The notes beneath the pieces are model-generated. The model saw nothing but the letters and a program-made list of their open reading frames with translations. It made no database searches and was not told the DNA's origin. Made by a program: the position numbers and the translations under genes. A stretch of DNA of 64,000 nucleotides from Myxococcales bacterium (GTDB lineage Bacteria; Myxococcota_A; Bradymonadia; UBA7976; UBA1532), in the NCBI GenBank assembly GCA_020633435.1, contig JACKDP010000008.1, positions 248,001 to 312,000 of the forward strand. Reading direction: 5' to 3'. This document shows, in pieces, positions 22,271 through 30,300 of the stretch. Each line of letters starts with the position of its first letter. The first letter of the stretch is position 1.

Positions 22271-22806
22271 GCCGACTGGCGACGGCCCTCGTCCACCGGG
22301 CGCTCGAGGGCGACAAGGGCGCCCTGCGCCTGCTGGCCCGCCGCCTGCTGCCGCTCATCCACGCCCGGGTCCGCCTCCGGCTGCTGCAGCGGGGCGAGCC
22401 CGTGCATGACACCCAGGCCATCGACGATCTGGTCCTGGCCATCTGGCTGGATCTGCTGGCGGAGCGAGGCCGGGGGCTGCGGGCCTACGACCCGGCCAGC
22501 GGGGAGTCGCTGGAGCGCCACGCCATCCGACTGGCCGTCGAGGCCCTGGAGCGGCTGCGGCCGGCGCGGGCCGCCGCCCCGGCGCCTGAAGCCGCCGCTC
22601 CCGATCCGGCGGCCGAGGCCTTCTTCGCCGCGCTGGCCCCCGAGGGCCGCCTGGTGATCCGCTATGTGTTCACCGACGGCGTCCGGCCCGACCGGGTGGC
22701 CGAGATCCTCGATCTGTCTCGCGCCCGCGTCGATCACTGGATCGAGGTGGCGCGGGCCCAGGCCCGCCGCGCCCAGGGCCTTGAAACCACAGGAGAATCT
22801 CCATGA
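22267..22806 (+). CDS. sigma-70-family (ECF-like) RNA polymerase sigma factor
   Basis: A 179-residue protein with a region 2-like N-terminus (ALVHRALEGDKGALRLLARRL, then IDDLVLAIWLDLLAERGRGLRAYDP). An Ala/Pro linker follows, then a region 4-like helix-turn-helix (LVIRYVFTDGVRPDRVAEIL and LSRARVDHWIEVARAQARR). This is the layout of small group IV sigma factors, though conservation is loose. The ATG overlaps the anti-sigma-like gene (ATGA), and the stop overlaps the next small gene (ATGA), so three genes are strictly coupled. In the usual logic the upstream membrane protein holds the sigma factor until an envelope signal arrives. Confidence 0.75.
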   Translation: MSRLATALVHRALEGDKGALRLLARRLLPLIHARVRLRLLQRGEPVHDTQAIDDLVLAIWLDLLAERGRGLRAYDPASGESLERHAIRLAVEALERLRPARAAAPAPEAAAPDPAAEAFFAALAPEGRLVIRYVFTDGVRPDRVAEILDLSRARVDHWIEVARAQARRAQGLETTGESP

Positions 22807-22952
22807 CCCACGCCCTCCGCGTCCTCAGCTCCCTCGGCCTGATCCTCGCGCTGGCCTTGACACTCGGCGGCTGTGGAAAGGACCCTCAGTGCAAGAAGGG
22901 CAAGCCCTGCGGCGACACCTGCATCGACAAGGACAAGGACTGCCACCAGTAG
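22803..22952 (+). CDS. 49-residue Cys-rich lipoprotein
   Basis: A very short gene that standard length cut-offs miss. ATG 22803 overlaps the sigma-factor stop as ATGA, with GGAGA seven bases upstream. The signal peptide ends in a good lipobox (ALTLGGC, Cys24). The mature peptide has only 26 residues (GKDPQCKKGKPCGDTC and onward to HQ) with four further Cys spaced like a tiny disulfide knot. The CKKGKPCGDTCI pattern resembles small secreted peptides common in bacteria, of unknown function. Its coupling to a sigma/anti-sigma pair suggests a surface component or signal of that system. Confidence 0.75.
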   Translation: MTHALRVLSSLGLILALALTLGGCGKDPQCKKGKPCGDTCIDKDKDCHQ

Positions 22953-22969
22953 GTCCCTGGAGCCCGGCT

Positions 22970-25129
22970 GTGTCCGATCCGCGCCACACCACCGAGATGC
23001 TGCGCCTGCAGGCCGAGGTCGCCCGCCTGACCCGGCGTCTCAGCGATCTGCAAGGCGAGGCGGGCCGCGCCCTCGATGCGGGCGGCCGGATGCACGCCCT
23101 GGCGGAGCTGGCCATGGACCTGCCGGCGCGCTTCCAGGGCGGGCTCTGGGCCGACGATCTGCCCACCCTCTTCCTGGAGCAGGCGGTCACCCGCCTGCCC
23201 GTCCAGCGCGCTGGGCTCTATGCCTCCGCGGGGGATCGCCTGACCCCCCTCGCCCGCGTCGGTCGCCTGCCGAGCTCGCCCTGGCCGGGCACCCCGCCGC
23301 CCATCGTCCGCACCGGCCCCGACACCCTGGCCGACGCGCTGAGCATCCGCCTGGCGACGACGGTGGGACCCAACGCGCTCTGGCTCTGGGATCCCGCGGC
23401 CGAGCTCGGCCTGCTGCTCGCCGATCCCCTGCTGGCGGCCAGCCGTTCCTTCGCCCGGGCCGACGTGGACGCGGCGCGCCTGCTCCTGCGGCTGTTCGTC
23501 GACACGCGCCGCCGCCTCCTGCGGGAGAGCATCCAGCAGCAGAGCCTGGGCCGCGCCCGGGCGGCCCAGCGCATCGCCGCCTCCTTCCTGCACTTCGAGC
23601 CGGGGGACTTCGAGGCGCTGGCGGCCCAGGGCCTCGCCGAGGTGGTCGAGCAGCTGGGCGCCGACGCTGGCTACCTGTACCTCGTGGAGGGGAGCACCGG
23701 CGCGCTGGTGCCGGCGTCGCCAGGGGCCCGGCCGATCTCGGCGGCCGACCTGGGGATCGCCCTCGAGCGCCTGGCCCAGGGAGGCGTGGTCGTGGAGCCG
23801 AGGCGCCTGCTGGTGCCCGCGCTGCGCCAGCGGACGCTGGTGGGGCTGCTCATCCTCGAGCTGGCCACCGGCGCCGACGGCCTCTCCAGCATCGACGAGT
23901 CGTTCCTGCGCATCGTCGGGCGCAGCCTGGGCCAGGCCGTCGGCGCGCGCGCGGACCGCCAGCGGGAGGTGGCGCTGCGCGCCCAGGTCCAGCAGGCGCA
24001 GAAGCTGGAGGGCCTGGGCGCCCTGGCCGGCGGAATCGCGCATGATTTCAACAACATCCTGACGCCCATCCTCTCCGGCATCGAGCTGGCCATCGCCATG
24101 AGCAGCGACCGCCCCCGGGTGGTCGAGCCCCTGCGCGGCTCCCTCGACGCCTGCGACCGGGCGCGCAAGCTCGTCCGGCAGATCCTGCTCTTCTCCCGCA
24201 AGACCCCGGTGCAGCGGCGGCCCGTCGACCTGGGCCGGCTCGTCCTGGAGGCGGCGGAGCTGCTGCGCGCGAGCGTGCCGGCGTCCATCACGCTGCGATC
24301 GGACCTGGAGGGCGCGACGCCGGCCTCGCCGGTCACCGCGCTCGGGGACGCCAGCCAGCTCGTCCAGGTGCTCGTGAACCTGGGGACGAACGCCTGGCAC
24401 GCCCTGGGCGATCGGCCCGGCGAGGTGGTGTTGAGCGTGGGCCACCGCACGCTGGACGGCACGACCGCGGCGCCGCCCGGTGTGCCGCCGGGCCGCTACG
24501 CCCGCGTCGCGGTGCGCGACACCGGCCCCGGCATCCCCCCGACCGTGCAGCCGCACATCTTCAACCCGTTCTTCACCACCAAGCCGCCCGGGCTGGGCAC
24601 CGGCATGGGTCTGGCCGTCGTGCATGGCATCGTGGAGGAGCACGGTGGGTACATCGGCTTTCAGACGAGCACCCGCGGCACGTGCTTCGAGCTCTTCCTG
24701 CCGCTCTCGGGGCCGCCCGCCGACTCGGGCGACTTCGATCTGCCGACCGGGCGGCTGGAGGGCACCGAGCGGGTGATGGTGGTCGATGACCACCCCGACA
24801 TCGCCCGCCGCATCGCGCAGCTCCTGCGGCGCCTGGGCTACACCGTCTTCACCGAGACGTCCCCCGAGGTGGCCTTGCAGCGCCTCGCGACCGAGCCCTG
24901 CGACCTGCTCATCACCGACTTCATGATGCCCGAGATGAACGGCCTGGAGCTCGTGAACGCCGTGCGGGCCATCCTGCCCGACGTCCAGGTGCTCCTGTGC
25001 ACGGGCTTCCACGAGCCGCTGGCGCCGGACGTGCTGGCGGCCGCCCGGGTCGGTGGCACCATCCTCAAGCCCTTCCGGTTCACCCAGCTCGCCCGCCAGG
25101 TGCGGGCGCTGCTGGACGCCCCCGCCTGA
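22970..25129 (+). CDS. hybrid histidine kinase with GAF-like sensors and receiver domain
   Basis: A 719-residue soluble kinase. A short coiled-coil N-terminus (LRLQAEVARLTRRLSDLQGE) precedes two GAF-like domains (about 50-190 and 200-335). The HisKA H-box is GGIAHDFNNILTPIL (His358), the HDFNN type common in hybrid kinases. The ATPase domain has NLGTNAWHAL, DTGPGIPP, FNPFFTTK and GTGMGLAV. A C-terminal receiver (VMVVDDHPD, phospho-Asp650 in LLITDFMMPEMNG, Lys in ILKPFR) completes it. GTG 22970 with GGAG upstream, 17 bp after the small lipoprotein gene, so probably part of the same transcript. No DNA-binding output; phosphate must be relayed elsewhere. Confidence 0.9.
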   Translation: MSDPRHTTEMLRLQAEVARLTRRLSDLQGEAGRALDAGGRMHALAELAMDLPARFQGGLWADDLPTLFLEQAVTRLPVQRAGLYASAGDRLTPLARVGRLPSSPWPGTPPPIVRTGPDTLADALSIRLATTVGPNALWLWDPAAELGLLLADPLLAASRSFARADVDAARLLLRLFVDTRRRLLRESIQQQSLGRARAAQRIAASFLHFEPGDFEALAAQGLAEVVEQLGADAGYLYLVEGSTGALVPASPGARPISAADLGIALERLAQGGVVVEPRRLLVPALRQRTLVGLLILELATGADGLSSIDESFLRIVGRSLGQAVGARADRQREVALRAQVQQAQKLEGLGALAGGIAHDFNNILTPILSGIELAIAMSSDRPRVVEPLRGSLDACDRARKLVRQILLFSRKTPVQRRPVDLGRLVLEAAELLRASVPASITLRSDLEGATPASPVTALGDASQLVQVLVNLGTNAWHALGDRPGEVVLSVGHRTLDGTTAAPPGVPPGRYARVAVRDTGPGIPPTVQPHIFNPFFTTKPPGLGTGMGLAVVHGIVEEHGGYIGFQTSTRGTCFELFLPLSGPPADSGDFDLPTGRLEGTERVMVVDDHPDIARRIAQLLRRLGYTVFTETSPEVALQRLATEPCDLLITDFMMPEMNGLELVNAVRAILPDVQVLLCTGFHEPLAPDVLAAARVGGTILKPFRFTQLARQVRALLDAPA

Positions 25130-25194
25130 CGCCGCGACGCTTGCCTTCGTGGCGGCGAGCGGCGAGGCTGCCCTGCACCCCGACGGAGACCGCC

Positions 25195-27279
25195 ATGGCC
25201 AGCCCGACCGATGCCTCCGAGCCCTACCTGATGACCGTCGTCTTCGATGAGACCCATGGGAGCCTCATCGAAGAGTTCGCCACCCGGGTCTCGGACGTCA
25301 CCGATCCCTGGTATGGCTGCTACATGGCGCGGGAGGAGCTGGAGGCCTACGTCCGCCCCTCGGTGGAGGCCGTCAAGGCCGTCGACGCCTGGCTCGGCCT
25401 GCACGGCATCACGCCGGCCGGGGTGTCGGTGAACACGCAGGTGCGGTTCTATTACGCGTCCGCGGAGCAGATCAAGAGCGCCTTCGGCCAGCGGGCCGCG
25501 ACCTGGCTCAACCCCGAGGTCGAGACGCGGGCGCACCGGCGGGAGTGGCCCGTGCCGCGGGAGATCGCGGGCCTCGTCCAGCAGGTCCAGGTCATCCGGG
25601 GGGGCGACCAGTCCCTGGAGTGGCTGGAGGGCACGCACTGGCTGCAGAAGGAGGCCCACGGGCTCGTGGCCTCGACGGGGGGCAAGCCCGAGGGGCTCAG
25701 CGGCCTGAGCCCCGCCACCATCGCCGACATCTACGACGTGCCGACGGGCCCGACGGGCAGCGGCGAGACCATCGCCGTCCTGATGCTCTCCCACGCCCCG
25801 AGCCCCGAGGAGGTGGCCGAGTTCTGCGTCTGCCAGGGCATCACCCGGGTGGACGCCAGCGGCACCCCGACGCGCCTCGAGATCGTGCCCATCGGGCCCC
25901 AGCCCGACGCGGAGGAGGCCGGGCTGGGCGCCCTGGAGTCGGCCATGGTGAGCCAGTGGGCCTGCGCCATGGCCCCGGGGGCCCAGGTGGTCGTCTACGT
26001 CGTCGACGAGCGGACCGTGGCCGATCCCTGGTCCGCGTTCCTGCTGGCGGTCATCGGCGACAAGCGCCACCGCCCCACCGTCGCGGTCACCACCTGGCTG
26101 CTCCCGGAGCGCTCCTACTACAACGCCCATGGCGCGGGGGTCATCACGGGGCTGCTCAACCAGTGCGCGGCCCTCGGCATCACCGTCCTCTCGGCGACGG
26201 GCGACTGGGGCTGCTTCGACAGCTTCCCCCGGACGCGGGACAGCGACTCGCACACGGTGGCCGACGCCCCGTGGCCGCACGCCGTCTTCCCGGCCGTCGA
26301 GGACCGGGTGCTGGCCGTCGGGGGCACGATGGTGACGCAGGTGGAGCCCCTCACGGAGCAGGCGTGGAGCGGGCCGCTGCCCATCAGCCTGTACGGTCGG
26401 CTGGCCTTCACCACCTTCGCCGGGGGCGGCGGGTTCAGCATGGAGGTGCCCATCCCCGAGTGGCAGCGGCCCTTCCTGCTGCGCAAGCCCAACTACCTGG
26501 ACAAGCGGGCCTACAGCCGCGGCCCTGACGTACCCGCGGTGCTGGCCTACGGCCGCGGCCTGCCCGACGTGGCCCTGGCCTCCACGAGCCGGGCCGTGCT
26601 CACCCAGATCCCGCCCGATCAGCAGGCCGGGCGGACGGAGGACCTGACCACCGAGGGCTACCAGGCCCTCGTCCAGGGCACCTGGATCGACTACGCCGGC
26701 GGCACCAGCATGGCCGCCCCCGTCTGGGCGGCGTTCATCGCGCGGCTGAACGAGGCCCGCGCCGCCGTGGCGGTGCCCGAGCGCGCCACGCTGGAGCCGG
26801 CGTTGCGCCGGCGCATGGCCGAGCTGGCCACCGCCCCCGAGGTGGATCCGGAGCGGACGACGTGGATCCCGCCCGAGGTGCTGCCCGACGACCACCCGGG
26901 CCTGCGGCGGCCCCTGGGCTTCGCGAACCCGCTGCTGTACCGCGTGCAGTTCGAGGACACGCAGGTCACCCACGCCCAGCAGCCCCCGGCGGCCCCGGCG
27001 CGGGCCTTCCGCGACATCGTGGCGGGCAACACCGACGTCACGGTGCGGACGCTGCAGCGCAACCACAGCGGCGACTTCAAGGCGTTCATGCGCCGCATCC
27101 CGGGCTTCGAGGCGGACGAGGGCTGGGATCCCGTGACGGGCCTGGGCGTGCCGCGCCTGGCCATCCTGCTGGAGCGGGTGACGCGGCCCGCCTTCCTGGG
27201 CCTGACCCGGGCAGAGCCCATGGACATGCGGGGCGAGCTGGCCCTCCTGGACGCCTTCAAGACCCCGACGAGCAAGTAG
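25195..27279 (+). CDS. sedolisin-like (S53, pro-kumamolisin type) protein with altered active site
   Basis: A 694-residue protein. Residues about 15-150 match the pro-kumamolisin activation domain (FDETHGSLIEEF, VSVNTQVRFYYASAEQIKSAFG). Residues about 175-680 match the S53 catalytic domain. The Ser motif is YAGGTSMAAP (Ser505), and the oxyanion Asp is seen in LSATGDWG (Asp337). In the Glu-x-x-x-Asp helix, Glu248 is present (ALESAMVSQWACAMAPGA) but the Asp position is Val252. Sedolisins need Glu, Asp and Ser, so activity may be weak or absent. There is no N-terminal signal peptide. ATG 25195 with GGAGA upstream. Confidence 0.8.
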   Translation: MASPTDASEPYLMTVVFDETHGSLIEEFATRVSDVTDPWYGCYMAREELEAYVRPSVEAVKAVDAWLGLHGITPAGVSVNTQVRFYYASAEQIKSAFGQRAATWLNPEVETRAHRREWPVPREIAGLVQQVQVIRGGDQSLEWLEGTHWLQKEAHGLVASTGGKPEGLSGLSPATIADIYDVPTGPTGSGETIAVLMLSHAPSPEEVAEFCVCQGITRVDASGTPTRLEIVPIGPQPDAEEAGLGALESAMVSQWACAMAPGAQVVVYVVDERTVADPWSAFLLAVIGDKRHRPTVAVTTWLLPERSYYNAHGAGVITGLLNQCAALGITVLSATGDWGCFDSFPRTRDSDSHTVADAPWPHAVFPAVEDRVLAVGGTMVTQVEPLTEQAWSGPLPISLYGRLAFTTFAGGGGFSMEVPIPEWQRPFLLRKPNYLDKRAYSRGPDVPAVLAYGRGLPDVALASTSRAVLTQIPPDQQAGRTEDLTTEGYQALVQGTWIDYAGGTSMAAPVWAAFIARLNEARAAVAVPERATLEPALRRRMAELATAPEVDPERTTWIPPEVLPDDHPGLRRPLGFANPLLYRVQFEDTQVTHAQQPPAAPARAFRDIVAGNTDVTVRTLQRNHSGDFKAFMRRIPGFEADEGWDPVTGLGVPRLAILLERVTRPAFLGLTRAEPMDMRGELALLDAFKTPTSK

Positions 27280-27327
27280 CTCCGCCGCCCGACGGGCCTG
27301 CGCCCTCGCGCCCCCGATGCCGCTTGA

Positions 27328-27357
27328 CCGCCAGCGGGCGATTGCCGACGCTGGCGG
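27328..27357 (+). promoter_or_regulatory. strong hairpin in the leader of the first giant gene
   Basis: Arms CCGCCAGCG (27328-27336) and CGCTGGCGG (27349-27357) pair perfectly over 9 bp. An inner GGC/GCC pair closes a GATT loop, leaving a 2-base bulge. It sits 49 bp after the S53 stop and 19 bp before the next ATG, just ahead of the Shine-Dalgarno. It is either the terminator of the protease gene (no U-tract follows) or a leader element of the giant gene. Confidence 0.5.
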
Positions 27358-27376
27358 GAGCCTTTGGGGGGGAACC

Positions 27377-30300
27377 ATGCGACGTGCGCTCCTGATCGTC
27401 CTCGCGCTGGTCGTGCATGCGGCGCCGGCCGCGGCCCAGATCACCAACTTCAGCCGCGATGTGAACCGCAGCATCGACATCGGGCTGGGCTGGCTGGACC
27501 AGGCGGGGGCGTTCCGCAACCCGAGCGCGTCGGGGAACGCGGCGGGGCTGACGGCCCTGGCCCTGCTGGAGAAGCGCGAGAGCGCGGATCTGCGCTCGGC
27601 CCCCCGCGGCTACCGCAACGCCCTCCCCGCCGACCGGCAGCGGCTCGACCAGGTGATGCCCTACATCATCGGGCGCTCGCGCAACGCCGGCTTCTACGCC
27701 TACCGCGACGGCGCCGACGCGATGGCGCTGACCGTCTACCTGCTCACCGGCGGGCCGGATCAAGCGGGGGCGCTGGCGTCGCTGCGGGCCGCCTTCGACC
27801 GGATGATCGCCAACCAGGGCGGCCACGGCTACTGGTGCTACAGCAACGGCGGCTGCCAGGACTCCTCGACGACGCAGCTCACCATGGCCGGCCTGGCCGC
27901 GGCCCGCGCCGTCTTCATCAACCCGAACTTCCGCGATGACGCGCGGGTGCAGCGGCTCAACGCCGCGGTGGCCCGCACCCGGCAGGCCTACGCCAACAAC
28001 GGGCGGCGGGGCGACCTGCACGCCAACGAGCGGGGCCATGGCTACAACCCGGGCTACGCCCCCAGCTACCAGCAGACGGCCTCGGGCCTGTGGTGCCAGA
28101 TCATCGGCGGCGGCGACATCAACAACGGCGGCGTCCAGAGCTACATGCGGTGGCTCTACAACCACTACCGCTACGACGACACCAACCCCCACCCCAACAG
28201 CTGGACGCACTCCTACTTCTATTACATGTGGTCGTCGGCCAAGGCCTACACGTTCCTGGAGGACGCGGGCATCCAGGCCGCCAACGGCAACCTGACGCCG
28301 GCGGACGTGGGCACCCTGGCCCCCAACCAGGCCCCCGGCTGGAACGGCCGGCAGGTGCACCGCAACCCCAACAACGACCGCCGCGTGGCGGTGCACGGCA
28401 ACGAGGGCGGCGGCTACTACCAGAGCAACCAGGAGCCGGCGCGCTGGTACTACGACTACGCCTACACCCTGATGTCGTTCCAGGCCGCCAACGGCAAGTT
28501 CGGCGTGCGCAACCGCTGGAACGACCACTCCGCCCAGGCCTACGCGCTGCTCGTGCTGGAGCGGTCGGTGGGCGGCGGCTGCGTCGACACCGACAACGAC
28601 GGCATCTGCGACACCGACGACAACTGCCCCCGCCACCCGAACCCCCGCCAGGAGGACGCCAACGGCGACGGCATCGGCGACGCCTGCGCCTTCTGCCAGC
28701 CGGTGCCCGGCCAGGTGGGCGAGGATCCCGACGGGGACGGCGTGTTCGCCGAGTGCGACAACTGCCCGCGCGTGGCCAACCGCGACCAGGCCGACGCCGA
28801 CCGCGACCGGGTGGGCGACGTCTGCGACAACTGCCGCGCCGTGCCCAACCAGGGCCAGCAGGACCGCGACCGCGACGGCCTGGGCGACGCCTGCGACAAC
28901 TGCAACGCCGTCGCCAACCCCGACCAGTCGGACGCCGATCGCGACGGGGTGGGCAACGTCTGCGACAACTGCCTGAACGACGCCAACCAGGACCAGGCCG
29001 ACCGGGACGGCGACGGCCTGGGCGACGCCTGCGACAACTGCCCGGCCGACGCCAACCGCGACCAGGTGGATCGCGACTTCGACGGCATCGGCGACGCCTG
29101 CGACGACTGCAACCTGGAGCGCGAGAGCTGCGACGGCGTCGACAACGACTGCGACGGCATCGTGGACGAGAGCACCAACCGCGGGCTGGCCTGCGACACC
29201 GGGCGGGTGGGCATCTGCGGCGAGGGCGACGAGGTCTGCGCGGGCGGCCGCTACGTCTGCATGCAGCTGCGCCAGCCGCGCGAGGAGATCTGCAACGCCG
29301 AGGACGACGACTGCGACGGCAGCGTCGACGAGCGCGAGGACGGCATCGGCACCGTCTGCAACTCGTGCCGGATGCCGGTGCCCGACGCGGTGGACACCGA
29401 CGGCGACGGCTTCCGCGACGGCTGCGACAACTGCGACGCCCGCGCGAACCCCGGCCAGGAGGATCGCGACGGGGACGGCGTGGGCGACGTCTGCGATGAC
29501 TGCCCCGACCACCCCTACCCCGAGCAGTCGGATCGTGACGGCGACGGCATCGGCGACGGGTGCGACAACTGCCCGGAACGCATCAACAATGACCAGGCCG
29601 ACGGCGACGGCGACGGCGTGGGCGACGTCTGCGACAACTGCCCCGACACCGCCAACGGCGGCCAGGAGGACGACGACGTCGACGGGGTGGGCAACGCCTG
29701 CTCCGACTGCCTGGACCCCCGCGGCGAGGTCTGCGACGGCCAGGACAACGACTGCGACGGGCGCATCGACGAGGACGCCCCCGACGGCCAGGACTGCGAC
29801 ACCGGCGATCCCGGGGCCTGCCGGCTGGGCCGGGCCGTCTGCGCCAACGGCGGCTTCCGCTGCGACCCGGTGAACCAGCCCCGCGTCGAGGCCTGCGACG
29901 GCACCGACGACGACTGCGACGGCCGCACCGACGAGGGCGAGGCCTGCAACGCCTGCCGGCAGAACCCGGATCTGCCCGACACCGACGGCGACGGCTCCCC
30001 CGACGCCTGCGACAACTGCCCGGTGGTGGCCAACCGCGGCCAGGCCGACCGCGACGGCGACGGCGTGGGCGACGACTGCGACCGCTGCCCGGCCGACGCC
30101 GACAACGACCAGCGCGACCGCGACGGCGACGGGGCCGGGGACGCCTGCGACAACTGCCCCGACCGCATCAACGGCGACCAGACCGACACCGACGGCGACG
30201 GCATCGGCGACGACTGCGACAACTGCCCCCAGGTGCTCAACCCCGACCAGGCCGACGCCAACCGCGACGGCATCGGCGACGCGTGCAGCGCCTGCATCGA

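Noticed and set aside
27440..28580. Calling the toroid-like heads terpene or squalene cyclases.
   Set aside because: They are exported, lack the DxDD or prenyltransferase metal-ligand motifs, and only the repeat pattern is similar.
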